NCBI RefSeq assembly: GCF_000337215.1
Contig: NZ_AOHZ01000017.1
Location: 20,510-80,378, forward strand
Source of the DNA: Natronolimnohabitans innermongolicus JCM 12255
Lineage (GTDB): Archaea > Halobacteriota > Halobacteria > Halobacteriales > Natrialbaceae
DNA: 59,869 bases
Reading direction: 5' to 3'
A program made the position numbers and the translations under genes. The notes under the pieces were generated by a model, which was given only the letters and a program-made list of their open reading frames with translations, ran no database searches and was not told the origin of the DNA. Below, one piece after another: positions 19,101 to 26,551 of this stretch. Every line of letters starts with the position of its first letter. Position 1 is the stretch's first letter.

Positions 19101-19732
19101 ACCGTCCGTTCCTCGACGAGGTCGGCGAGTTCCATCGCGGCTTCGTCGGCGGCGAACAGGCGCTGTTCTATGGTCTCCGGATCGAAACCAAGCGCCTCCG
19201 CTTCGTCGTGGTGGACGACATCGCCGTTCTCGTCACGCGGCCGGGAGCCGTCGTCATCGTAGTAGTACTCCCACTTGTAGTGTTCCCAGGTCCAGACGTC
19301 TTTGGTGACGGGTGTCGTCTCCGGGTCCGCGTACTCACAGAAAATTTCCCAGAGTTCGTCTGCGTTGTCGCCGGCCGTCGGAACGACCGTGCGCGGGATG
19401 TTGTCCGGGTGGTAGCCGAGATACGATTCGGGGGCGAACTCGACCTGCGCCCAGTCGTCGCCGCGTGGAACCGTGTGTTCAGGTGCTTCGTCGGTGTCGA
19501 GGCCGAGCTGGTCGTCCGCGGCCACGTCGGGTTCTTCGGGATACAGCACCGAAACCTCGTCGCTGTACCCGTATTCGTCCATAAAATCCTCCCACGTATA
19601 TTCACCGACGCGGGCACGACTCGAGTCCGGCCCACTTGCCTCGTGAGATTCGTTGTCCGCCGACTCGGTCTCGGATGCCTCCCCGTCAGAAAAGTCCCCG
19701 GCATCCGATCGGTCGGCCTCGTCAATAGCCAT
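16097..19732 (-). CDS. Type II/IV secretion system ATPase (PilB/ArlI/TadA-like) with acidic tail
   Basis: 1211 residues from the ATG at 19732, which has GGTGA just upstream; a longer reading from 19753 is possible. The secretion ATPase core lies at about residues 300-830: Walker A GGTASGKTT near 543, Asp box (SIEDTREVELPQ), Walker B IVMGEIRGEE, His box (STGHTTYTTFHADS). The first 100 residues are acidic. Residues about 850-1211 form a low-complexity tail of Asp, Ser, Glu, Ala and Gly with no recognisable fold. It powers assembly of the pilus-like fibre encoded downstream. Confidence 0.9.
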   Translation of the reverse strand: MAIDEADRSDAGDFSDGEASETESADNESHEASGPDSSRARVGEYTWEDFMDEYGYSDEVSVLYPEEPDVAADDQLGLDTDEAPEHTVPRGDDWAQVEFAPESYLGYHPDNIPRTVVPTAGDNADELWEIFCEYADPETTPVTKDVWTWEHYKWEYYYDDDGSRPRDENGDVVHHDEAEALGFDPETIEQRLFAADEAAMELADLVEERTVNVQDDIEEDEFFSTAAGNTTVSNRYDLEKAVPMDKKTHFREVERYWVHKPYAYVVIFHSEKENEKKYYLVEPYLNEIETELQEFLSGKLRTAIKYSDEGIKEQSTEDGRRTVIEDETRQLLKRYDLFEKHSGSTKEGLLETVRNLLDDDETDDEKSGPSQLEGISVRPEPAILEDDPDTLSEYQVEKLLYLLKRNFIGYERIDGIKHDINVEDISCDGYNSPVFVYHSEYEQIISNVYHGEDELDDFVVKLAQRSGKGISKRLPQVDATLPDGSRAQLTLGQEVSDHGTNYTIRQFKDVPFTPIDLINWNTFSLDEMAFLWLCIENHKSLIFAGGTASGKTTSLNAVSLFIPSNAKIVSIEDTREVELPQRNWIASVTRPSFADDEQGDVDEFDLLEAALRQRPDYIVMGEIRGEEGRTLFQVMSTGHTTYTTFHADSVDEVLKRFTTAPINVSKTMFTALDLVSIQTQTRVQGRKVRRNKSLTEINHYEAEHDEINVQDVYQWQAETDEYLKMGDSNTLAEIQFDRGWSDEKLEAELFKREVILAYLIKNELNTYAEVAATAQAFINDPDTILTLIANGQLEDSLEDLREMESVLIDVDQEKEELVPRPEATNETYNLSMDILERAEESLFEEYRGNVPSGLASALGDVDREETVEVDSAAAEEFEFGGSIDESATSDDWELGNDATDFGVGSDSGDEAGDSEPAWLSDDSGFDVGSDDEPDTATAEGTTAAAEAESTASTDTDDSPDAPTADGFDMATEPAAQLESAEAAEATDAADSSDGVSGPPAPTADESETLEPVTDAAETTETTNASADTADESSLGGLFDDIVDTIDELDDRAGTNAMDGNADSSAANRSNSESVVSDEEFESIFDPDAAEDVVGDFSDQFEPATADGEQRSEATASDQTEPTATDHDQQSDGSDSIFGSDSGSIFSDDEDRDGDEGGDGDDDGSLFDAAESPNGDDSIFTQSDPAADSDPDVAERDEHDDEPDDHNEDGDA

Positions 19733-20069
19733 TGACTTCACCCAAACTCTCATCCTTCAAAAAATTCATCCATACATTACCACTTCTGATAATCCCGAGT
19801 ACAGTGGGAAATACACGATGTCTCCGTAAACGTCGAAATTTGCTCGGCGTTCTATCCATATTGCTGTCACCTTCGTCTGCACCCATCCTTTCAGAGTAAT
19901 ACTATTTATATCATCGCACGAGGCTGCCGTGGGAACGAAAGACGTTACGCGGCGGTCGCTGGGTGCTCGTCGAGTGAACGACTGGCGGGCAACACCTATA
20001 CGATCGGCGAAAGTAGCAGTCTACCGATGCACGGTACCGCTGTGTCAGCAGGTATGGAAGGTGGTAGAC
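19733..20069. other. 337-nt divergent intergenic region
   Basis: Separates the ATPase operon (leftward) from the SDR gene (rightward). It is AT-richer than its surroundings. TATTTATA at 19903-19910 is the best rightward TATA candidate and would give a leader of about 135 nt before the SDR start. CCTATACG near 19994 is a second candidate. On the minus strand, an A/T-run near 19760-19768 could serve the ATPase gene. No gene is supported inside. Confidence 0.4.
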
Positions 20070-20837
20070 GTGAGTGATCGATTCGACCTCGAGGGACGCG
20101 TCGCGATCGTCACCGGCGGCGGTCGCGGTATCGGGCGAGCGATCGCGGTCGAACTCGCCAGCGCCGGCGCGGCGGTCGTTCCGTCGGCTCGCTCGAGCGA
20201 CGAGATCGAAGCTGTCGCCGGCGAGATCGAGCGCGAGGGCGGCGACGCCCTCGCCGTCGCGGCGGACGTCACCGATCCGGAGGCAGTCGCCGACGTCGTC
20301 GACCGGGCGGCCGACGCCTTCGGCGGCGTCGACGTCGTCGTCAACAACGCCGGGTTCAACCCCGACGACGCGCTCGGCCGGCCGGAAGACGTCTCGACCG
20401 AGGGCCTCGACCGCGTCCTCGACGTCAACCTGAACGGCGCCTACGAGGTGACTCGCACTGCGGCGTCCCACCTCCACGAGAACGGCGGCGGCTCGGTGAT
20501 CAATGTCGCGAGCGTCGGCGGGCTGGTCGGCCTCCCGCGCCAGCATCCCTACGTCGCCTCGAAACACGGCCTCGTCGGGCTCACGAAGAGCATGTCGCTT
20601 GACTGGGCGCCCGAGGTCAGGGTCAACGCCGTCGCCCCCGGCTACGTTTCGACGGAGCTGACCACGGACCTCGAGGCCGACGACCGACTCCGGCAGTCGA
20701 TCGTCGATCGCACGCCGCTGGATCGATTCGCCGAGCCGGAGGAGATCGCCGGCCCAGTCGTCTTTCTCGCAAGCGACGCCGCGAGTTACGTAACCGGCAC
20801 GTGTCTCGCGGTCGACGGCGGCTGGACCGCTCGGTAG
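20070..20837 (+). CDS. Short-chain dehydrogenase/reductase (SDR)
   Basis: NAD(P)-dependent oxidoreductase of 255 residues, a typical classical SDR length. Cofactor motif TGGGRGIG, NNAG motif, catalytic Ser and YxxxK (YVASKHGLVG), and C-terminal GTCLAVDGGW as in FabG-like enzymes. The start is the GTG at 20070 with AGGTGG about 7 nt upstream; the frame stays open to 19929 but that extension is basic and unlike the protein. The substrate is not predictable. The neighbouring acyl-CoA dehydrogenase suggests fatty-acid or beta-oxidation-type chemistry. Confidence 0.9.
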   Translation: MSDRFDLEGRVAIVTGGGRGIGRAIAVELASAGAAVVPSARSSDEIEAVAGEIEREGGDALAVAADVTDPEAVADVVDRAADAFGGVDVVVNNAGFNPDDALGRPEDVSTEGLDRVLDVNLNGAYEVTRTAASHLHENGGGSVINVASVGGLVGLPRQHPYVASKHGLVGLTKSMSLDWAPEVRVNAVAPGYVSTELTTDLEADDRLRQSIVDRTPLDRFAEPEEIAGPVVFLASDAASYVTGTCLAVDGGWTAR

Positions 20838-21023
20838 CCGGCGGGCGATTCTCTCGACCGCGTCGCCGTCTTTTCGTTTCCATCGGTAGGATTACGATCG
20901 TTTTCCCCGCTCGGTGGAAGCAAACACCGAAACTACGACTACAGGCGCAAATAGCTTTGGGAGAGTTCCACACCCACGGGAGTTCCCACTCACCCCTAAC
21001 GTCGTTCCGATTCGACGAGTCAC

Positions 21024-22265
21024 ATGGACTACGCTGACTCCGACCGAGCGCGGGAACTCGCCGACCGTGCCAACCGACTGATGGAAGAGGTCGTCCTCCC
21101 GATCGAACGAGAGCGCCCGGGGGGAATGGCCGTCTCGAGTGGCACCGTCGCCGAACTCCGCGAAGCCGCCCGCGAGTACGACATTTACGCGCCCCAGATC
21201 TCCGAGGAGTACGGCGGGATGGGCGTTGACTTCCGCGACGCGTTGCCGGTCTTCGAGGAGGCCGGCCGCAGTCAACTCGGCGCCACCGCCATGCGCGTCG
21301 ACGCACCCGACGAGGGTAACATGCACCTGCTCGAACTCGTCGGCGACGACCTGCAAAAAGAGACGTATCTCGAGCCCCTCGTCGAGGGCGAGATCGCTTC
21401 GGGCTTTTCGATGACCGAACCGCTGCAAGGGGCGGGATCGGATCCGAAGATGATCCAGACGACCGCGGAACGGGACGGCGACGAGTGGGTCATCGACGGC
21501 CACAAGTGGTGGACCTCGAACGGAATCGAGGCCGACGTCCTGATCGTCCTCGCGCGGACCGACCAGGATGCCCATCCCTACAACGGCTGTTCGCTCTTTC
21601 TCGTGCCGGCCGACGCCGACGGCGTCGACGTCGTCCGCGACGTGCCACACATGGGCGGCGGTCTTCGCGGTTCGTCCCACGCCGAGATCCGCTACGAGAA
21701 CGTTCGCGTCCCCGAGGAACACCTGCTGGGCAAACTGAACCAGGGCTTTACCCACGCCCAGGAACGGCTCGGCCCCGCCCGGCTGACCCACTGCATGCGG
21801 TTTTCGGGAATGGCTCAGCGTGCGCTCGAGATCGCGAAAGCCTACACCGACGAGCGCGAAGGATTCGGCTCGACACTTTCGGAAAAGCAGTCGCTCCGGT
21901 ACGAAATCGCCGACGCCGAGACGCGACTCCACGTGGCTCGGACTGCCATCCGTGATGCCGCCGACCGGATCGCCGCCGGTGAGGAAGCCCGAGTTCCCGT
22001 CTCCATGTGTAAGGTCTTTACCGCCAACGCCACGCAGGAGGCTATCGACCTCGCCGTCCAGTGTTGCGGGGCAAACGGCATCGGGAAGGACCTCCCGCTG
22101 GCGGACTTCTACGAATCCGTCCGCCAGTTCCGGATCGTCGACGGCGCCGACGAGGTTCACCGCCGCGTCATCGCCCGTGACGCCTTCGACGACGTAAACG
22201 AGGCGGAACTCGAGCCCCTGACCCGCTTCGGCGCGCCGAACACGCGCGGCGGGCGCGGCCACTGA
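21024..22265 (+). CDS. Acyl-CoA dehydrogenase family protein
   Basis: FAD-dependent alpha,beta-dehydrogenation of acyl-CoA or related thioesters. 413 residues with the standard order: N-terminal helical domain (ISEEYGGMGVDF), middle beta domain (SGFSMTEPLQGAGSDP and the GHKWWTSNG strand), and C-terminal helices with the GTDEI-like motif written DGADEVHRRVIARDAF. Length matches the family. Same strand as the SDR 186 nt upstream, so the two may act on related substrates. The specific substrate cannot be told. Confidence 0.92.
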   Translation: MDYADSDRARELADRANRLMEEVVLPIERERPGGMAVSSGTVAELREAAREYDIYAPQISEEYGGMGVDFRDALPVFEEAGRSQLGATAMRVDAPDEGNMHLLELVGDDLQKETYLEPLVEGEIASGFSMTEPLQGAGSDPKMIQTTAERDGDEWVIDGHKWWTSNGIEADVLIVLARTDQDAHPYNGCSLFLVPADADGVDVVRDVPHMGGGLRGSSHAEIRYENVRVPEEHLLGKLNQGFTHAQERLGPARLTHCMRFSGMAQRALEIAKAYTDEREGFGSTLSEKQSLRYEIADAETRLHVARTAIRDAADRIAAGEEARVPVSMCKVFTANATQEAIDLAVQCCGANGIGKDLPLADFYESVRQFRIVDGADEVHRRVIARDAFDDVNEAELEPLTRFGAPNTRGGRGH

Positions 22266-22739
22266 CAGTCACCGACCCACCAGCGACGACTCGCTCTTTC
22301 TCGATAGCAGGGGCGAACTCGAGAGATCATCTGATACTGTCGTGTGAGCGACTGTGACCGGTGTTCGTGGGGAGTAAGTGGGACTCGAGGAGAGGTTGAC
22401 TGGTGGTTTCGATGGTACGGTCGGTTAATATGATAACTGAATGAATTACTCGATTCGAGTACAGGATTAATTAGTCGCTGTACCACTCGAGTCCGTGCGC
22501 TCGGCACGTCACTGCGCCGAAAGACGGGCGTGGCGTGATTCGAGCCACGGTCGTTTCGCGTCGCTACATTCCCTGATTCGAACCTCGGTCCCGTCGGGCC
22601 ACTCACGTCCGTGCGCTCAGCGGTCTCTGGACCGAAAGACGGGCGTGGCGGGATTCGAACCACGGTCGTTTCGCGTCGCTTCACTCCCTGATTCGAATCC
22701 CGGGCCCGTCGGGCCACTTACGTCCGTTCGTGGCCACGA
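22266..22739. other. 474-nt gene-free region carrying tRNA-tail repeats
   Basis: No coding gene is supported. The first half (to about 22480) has an AT-rich patch near 22420-22475. The second half holds the tandem tRNA-Arg 3'-end relics described separately. An open frame crossing the repeats and the tRNA encodes a GGIRTHDQ-type peptide, a well-known artefact of reading through tRNA genes. Confidence 0.6.
22517..22737. repeat. Tandem relics of the tRNA-Arg 3' end (two units, about 115 and 100 nt apart)
   Basis: The tail of the tRNA-Arg gene (GACGGGCGTGGCGGGATTCG on the + strand) recurs at 22638 and, with changes, at 22523, spaced 100 and 115 nt from the intact copy at 22738. The two relic units match each other over about 100 nt, including CCACGGTCGTTTCGCGTCGC and CCCTGATTCGAA. 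Neither can fold as a tRNA. Tandem copies of a tRNA 3' end beside the gene are what serial integration and loss of tRNA-targeting elements would leave. Confidence 0.7.
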
Positions 22740-22812
22740 CGGGCGTGGCGGGATTCGAACCCACGATCAGAAGGTTAGGAACCTCCTGCCCTCTCCGCTA
22801 GGCCACACGCCC
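22740..22812 (-). tRNA. tRNA-Arg (anticodon CCU)
   Basis: The minus strand folds into a standard cloverleaf: acceptor GGGCGTG/CACGCCC, anticodon stem GGAGG/CCTTC with loop TTCCTAA (anticodon CCT, genomic 22779-22777), T-arm GTGGG-TTCGAAT-CCCGC, discriminator G. No CCA is encoded and no intron is seen. It reads AGG codons, which should be rare in this GC-rich genome. It begins 16 nt after the tatA stop on the same strand. Confidence 0.95.
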
Positions 22813-22828
22813 TACCGAGGAAAATATC

Positions 22829-23134
22829 TTAGTTGGTTTCCGTTTCCGTGTCCGTTTCGGTCTCGTCTTCCTGCGTGACGGGCTCGGTGTCGACGAATTC
22901 GTCGTTATCCTCGTCGAATTCGTCCTCCTCGAAACCGCCATCACGCATCTCCTCGAGCTCCGTTTCGACCTTTTCACGCCCCTTCTGGAATTCGCCCATG
23001 GCCTCGCCGGTCGACCGGGCCAGCTTCGGGATCTTGTTGGCCCCGAACAGCAAAATGGCGATGAAAAGGATGATCAGTAGTTCCGGACCCCCGGGTGCGC
23101 CGGGGATGAACAGCGGTGCGATTTCGGCTACCAT
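22829..23134 (-). CDS. tatA: Twin-arginine translocase subunit TatA/E
   Basis: 101 residues from the ATG at 23134 (MVAEIAPLF); an upstream TTG at 23161 is less likely. One N-terminal hydrophobic segment (PELLIILFIAILLFGANKIP) with the FGxxKIP hinge, an amphipathic helix (LARSTGEAMGEFQKGREKVE), then an acidic tail ending in Glu/Asp/Thr repeats: the TatA layout. Tat carries folded proteins and is the dominant export route in haloarchaea. Divergent from the peroxiredoxin gene; the tRNA-Arg follows on the same strand. Confidence 0.93.
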   Translation of the reverse strand: MVAEIAPLFIPGAPGGPELLIILFIAILLFGANKIPKLARSTGEAMGEFQKGREKVETELEEMRDGGFEEDEFDEDNDEFVDTEPVTQEDETETDTETETN

Positions 23135-23392
23135 CTCTGTCCAATGCTTGGCCACTGGCAATTATAACCTTTTTGGACCACTTAGTAAAGCAAGGATCGG
23201 CGAAAGTCCGTTTGAGCCGGACTACTAAGCTAATTACGCACTATATCACATAATATTATCTCAACAAGTGAGAAATCAGCTCGTCGACTTCCCTCGAGGC
23301 GATCTGCGTGACGGAGCGTTACCGACCGATACGCTGTGGTGCAGGTTCCGGGAACGAAACTGTCTTTCCCGTATATGCGCAAGACCGGAGTG

Positions 23393-23872
23393 ATGGTAGA
23401 AACTGGAGATACGGCACCCGATTTCACCGCACCGCTCGCAAACGGCGACGTCGACGAATTCTCGCTCTCGGACCACCTCGACGACGAGGCGCCGATCGTC
23501 CTCGCCTTTTTCCCGGGCGCGTTCACCAGCGTCTGCACGACCGAGATGTGTGCGTTCCAGGATCGTCTGAGTTCGTTCGACGACCTCGACGCCACCGTCT
23601 ACGGCGTCAGCCGAGACTCCCCGTTCACGCTCAACGAGTTCCGCGCCCAGAACGACCTCGAGTTCGGACTCATCAGCGACTACAACAAGGAGCTCATCGA
23701 CGACTACGACGTCGAGATGGACTTCGCCGACCTCGGCGTCTACGGCGTCGCCAAGCGCTCGGTGTTCGTCGTCGACGGTGACGGCGAGGTCACCTACGCG
23801 TGGGTCAGCGACGACCCGGGCGTCGAACCCGACTACGACGAGGTCGAGGCGGCCGTCGAAGACGCAGCCTGA
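23393..23872 (+). CDS. Peroxiredoxin (AhpC/TSA, BCP-like)
   Basis: Reduces peroxides through a peroxidatic Cys. The start is ATG 23393 (MVETGDTAPDF) with GGAG 7 nt upstream, giving 160 residues; the open frame extends to 23336 but the extra residues are not family-like. The peroxidatic motif FFPGAFTSVCTTEMCAF holds PxxxTxxC with a second Cys four residues later. A downstream GVSRDSPF and KRSVFVVD strand are typical. Soluble, no signal peptide. Confidence 0.92.
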   Translation: MVETGDTAPDFTAPLANGDVDEFSLSDHLDDEAPIVLAFFPGAFTSVCTTEMCAFQDRLSSFDDLDATVYGVSRDSPFTLNEFRAQNDLEFGLISDYNKELIDDYDVEMDFADLGVYGVAKRSVFVVDGDGEVTYAWVSDDPGVEPDYDEVEAAVEDAA

Positions 23873-23965
23873 AGCGACGACGCTTCCCACACCGTCGAAT
23901 CGACCGTCGCGAGCGTTGCAGACCCACCGTTCCTGTATCCACCGCCGCGGCGCGGTCGGCGCAGG

Positions 23966-23976
23966 GCTTTTTTACG
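23966..23976 (+). promoter_or_regulatory. TATA box for a leaderless HD-hydrolase transcript
   Basis: TTTTTTA at 23968-23974 is centred about 25 nt before the ATG at 23996. This is the spacing expected when transcription starts at or next to the start codon, as for many haloarchaeal genes. Confidence 0.5.
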
Positions 23977-23995
23977 ACGCAGTCGATACTCAGGT

Positions 23996-24811
23996 ATGAG
24001 CGATTCTGCCGGCAACGACGCTGCACGTCGTGTCTACCGTCCTGATGCAGACCACCACTTTCCCGATGCGAAACTAAACCAGGTCCTCGAGTTCGTTACG
24101 ACGGACGAGGAGATTCAGGCCTATCTCGAGGCCCAGAACATCAACGCGGTCGACCGCATGCGCTACAACGACCACGGCGCGAAACACATCGAGATCGTCC
24201 GGAACCGCGCGCTCTGTCTCTACGATCTGCTCAAAGCCGGCGACGTCGACTTTAACGGCGCGCGCCAGCAGGGACTCGAAGAGGCCGACGAAGCGGTCAT
24301 CATCGCGCTGGCGGCGACGTTACACGACGTGGGCCACGTCGTCCACCGCGACGAACACGCCTACTACTCGATTCCCCTCGCCGCGGATATCCTCGACCGG
24401 GTTCTTCCGGAGTTCTACGGCGCCGCAGACGCCGTTCGCGTGAAAGGCGAGGTCCTTCACGCGATCCTCTGTCACCACCGTTCGGAGACGCCGCTGACCA
24501 CCGAAGCCGGCGTCATCCGCGTCGCCGACGGTCTCGATATGGAGAGCGGTCGCTCGCGGATCCCTTACGAACACGGCGGCCGCGGCATCAACACGCTCTC
24601 GAGTCAGGCCATCGAGCGCGTCACCCTCCAGCAAGGCGAGAGCGTTCCCGTCATGGTCGAAATCGCCATGACCAACGCCGCCGGCGTCTACCAGGTCGAC
24701 AACCTGCTCAAGGCCAAACTCGAGGGGTCGGGCCTCGAAGAACAGATCCGCATCGTCGCGGTCAACACCAACGAAAACCGCGAGCAGTTGGTCGAACGCA
24801 TCGAACTCTAG
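23996..24811 (+). CDS. HD-domain phosphohydrolase
   Basis: 271 residues. The HD metal-binding signature is present: His in DHGAKHIEIV, the HD pair in ATLHDVGHVVHRDEH, then HAILCHH and the later Asp in VIRVADGLD. This set fits metal-dependent phosphohydrolases, including nucleotide phosphohydrolases and cyclic-nucleotide phosphodiesterases. The C-terminal 80 residues (VMVEIAMTNAAGVYQVD onward) resemble a small ligand-binding or dimerisation region. The substrate is unknown. Confidence 0.85.
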   Translation: MSDSAGNDAARRVYRPDADHHFPDAKLNQVLEFVTTDEEIQAYLEAQNINAVDRMRYNDHGAKHIEIVRNRALCLYDLLKAGDVDFNGARQQGLEEADEAVIIALAATLHDVGHVVHRDEHAYYSIPLAADILDRVLPEFYGAADAVRVKGEVLHAILCHHRSETPLTTEAGVIRVADGLDMESGRSRIPYEHGGRGINTLSSQAIERVTLQQGESVPVMVEIAMTNAAGVYQVDNLLKAKLEGSGLEEQIRIVAVNTNENREQLVERIEL

Positions 24812-24928
24812 TACCGGCTGCCACTCCGTTTCGGTACGGAGAGAAAACGTGTTGGTTACGGAGACCGCTTCGCCGTTTGCAACCAGAACGGGAACAACGT
24901 TATCACCGTTAGTCAACTGCACACAGTT

Positions 24929-26014
24929 ATGACCGCCCGGGGGACAGAGGCACTCATTCCAGCGGCTGTAGACACACTCCCGATCAACTTTGCAATCCTC
25001 GATGACGAAGGGACAATCCTGTATACGAACCGCGCATGGCAGGAGTTCGGGGAGGAGAACGATATCGAACTTCGACCGGATACGATCGGAACCAACTACC
25101 TCACGATCACCAGACAGGCGGAAACAGAGGAGGCACAGACTGCTGCCGCCGGGTTATCCGAGATTTTAACAGGGGAACGAGACGTGTTCGAGTTCGAGTA
25201 TCCGTGTCACACCCCAAACGAACAACGGTGGTTTCTCATGCGGGCAGCGTCGTTCACTACCGATGACCGGAAATACGTCGCTGTTGCCCATTTCGACATC
25301 ACTGGCCGGTACGAGTATCAGCGCCAGTTAGAACGATCCAACGAGCGCCTTCAGCAGTTCGCCTACGTCGCCTCCCACGACCTTCAGGAGCCGTTACGGA
25401 TGGTCACGAGCTACCTTCAACTGCTCGAGCGCCGCTATAGCGACGAACTCGACGACGACGCCGAAGAGTTCATCGAGTTCGCCGTCGACGGCGCCGAGCG
25501 GATGGAAGCCATGATCGAGGGGCTGCTTACCTACTCCAGAGTCGAAACACAGGGAGACTCCTTCGATTCGATCGACCTCGAAGCGGTGCTGGACGACGTT
25601 CTGACGGATCTCGGTATCCGGATCGACGAAACCGATGCTGAAATCACTGCTGACCCGCTGCCGACCGTCAGCGGTGACGCCAGCCAACTCCGCCAACTCT
25701 TCCAGAACCTGTTGGAAAACGCGCTCCAGTACAGCGGCGAGCAAAACCCTCGAGTGTCACTCTCTGCGACGCGTGACGGGGACGAGTGGATCGTTTCGGT
25801 CAGCGACGAGGGGATCGGGATCGATCACGACGATACGGACCGGGTCTTCGAGGTGTTTCAGCGACTTCATAGCCACGAGGAGTACGAAGGGACGGGAATC
25901 GGCCTCTCGCTCTGTCGACGGGTTGTCGAACGCCACGGTGGCGAGATCTGGGTCGACTCCGAGCCCGGCGAGGGATCGACGTTTTCGTTTACGCTTCCGG
26001 CAGCCGATACGTGA
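24929..26014 (+). CDS. PAS-domain sensor histidine kinase
   Basis: 361 residues, soluble, no membrane span. PAS domain at about residues 12-125 (FAILDDEGTILYTNRAW). HisKA with phospho-acceptor His150 (FAYVASHDLQEPLRMV). HATPase with N-box (LFQNLLENALQYS), G1 (SDEGIGID) and G2 (GTGIGLSLCRRVVERHGG). The ending SEPGEGSTFSFTLP is typical of haloarchaeal kinases. No response regulator adjoins, so the partner is elsewhere. TTATCA at 24900-24905 could be the TATA box. Confidence 0.93.
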   Translation: MTARGTEALIPAAVDTLPINFAILDDEGTILYTNRAWQEFGEENDIELRPDTIGTNYLTITRQAETEEAQTAAAGLSEILTGERDVFEFEYPCHTPNEQRWFLMRAASFTTDDRKYVAVAHFDITGRYEYQRQLERSNERLQQFAYVASHDLQEPLRMVTSYLQLLERRYSDELDDDAEEFIEFAVDGAERMEAMIEGLLTYSRVETQGDSFDSIDLEAVLDDVLTDLGIRIDETDAEITADPLPTVSGDASQLRQLFQNLLENALQYSGEQNPRVSLSATRDGDEWIVSVSDEGIGIDHDDTDRVFEVFQRLHSHEEYEGTGIGLSLCRRVVERHGGEIWVDSEPGEGSTFSFTLPAADT

Positions 26015-26049
26015 CACCCTTTCTGCGGATTTTCCATGCGGTATTCGCG

Positions 26050-26079
26050 CTCCGTACTCAGCCCCTTCTGAGAACGGAG
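26050..26079. terminator. Stem-loop between convergent genes
   Basis: CTCCGT-A-CTCAG (26050-26061) pairs with CTGAG-A-ACGGAG (26068-26079): 11 pairs with a single A/A mismatch around a CCCCTT loop. It lies between the kinase stop and the convergent wHTH gene. No T-run follows, so it may be a processing or insulating structure rather than an intrinsic terminator. Confidence 0.4.
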
Positions 26080-26184
26080 CCGCGCTGACGGTGACGTCGT
26101 CCTCGTCGTACGACGCGGCGTTCCCTCGTCATCGGCGGCGCGGATGCAAAAGAGCACAGCCGTCTTCGGACTCGTCGATGCCGC

Positions 26185-26409
26185 TCACCCGAGTTCGAAG
26201 CCGTCGGTCGTCCGCTCGAGGTAGCCGCGGTCGCGCAGCGTCCCGGTGATCGAGAGCACGGTTCCCTTCTTGACCCCGAGGTCCGCACAGAGCTCCTCGG
26301 CCGTCACGACGCCGTTGGCCGCGACGTAGAGGTAGACCAGCTTCGCTCGCGGCGACTCGAGGTCGTCCGGAACCGTTACAGTCGACTGTAATCCGCCGTC
26401 GGATTCCAT
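26185..26409 (-). CDS. Small winged-helix transcriptional regulator (MarR/TrmB-like)
   Basis: 74 residues, just one winged-helix domain: SPRAKLVYLYVAANGVVTAEELCADL (helices 1-2), KKGTVLSITGTL (recognition helix), GYLERTTDGFEL (wing). The ATG at 26409 is preceded at -26 by TTTTAAT on the minus strand, so the mRNA looks leaderless. A 9-bp inverted repeat straddles that TATA box, which suggests negative autoregulation. DNA-binding family only; the target is not deducible. Confidence 0.8.
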   Translation of the reverse strand: MESDGGLQSTVTVPDDLESPRAKLVYLYVAANGVVTAEELCADLGVKKGTVLSITGTLRDRGYLERTTDGFELG

Positions 26410-26423
26410 ACGCCACCTCTATG

Positions 26424-26461
26424 TTCGACGATATTAAAACTCCGTATCGTCAATCGTCGAA
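26424..26461. promoter_or_regulatory. 9-bp inverted repeat enclosing the wHTH TATA box
   Basis: TTCGACGAT (26424-26432) and ATCGTCGAA (26453-26461) are perfect inverted arms separated by 20 nt. The TATA element of the leftward wHTH gene (about 26431-26440, read on the minus strand) lies between them. The centre is about 33 nt from the wHTH ATG. The layout suits an operator bound by a dimeric repressor. Confidence 0.5.
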
Positions 26462-26551
26462 ATAGTCGCCGTGAGGGGTTCTACCTGCGGATCAACGTCG
26501 CTTCGAACGGACTCAGAGCGCTTTTGGGTGTCGGGCGTCTCCACACTGCGC

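Noticed and set aside
19929-20069. An N-terminal extension of the SDR protein from GTG 19929
   Set aside because: It is Arg/Thr/Val-rich unlike the acidic proteome, and an AGGTGG ribosome-binding site sits before the GTG at 20070.
22495-22878. A 127-residue open frame crossing the tRNA relics and tRNA-Arg
   Set aside because: It contains GGIRTHDQ and a PSPLGHTPY-type run, the standard translation artefact of tRNA genes, and overlaps the tRNA antisense.
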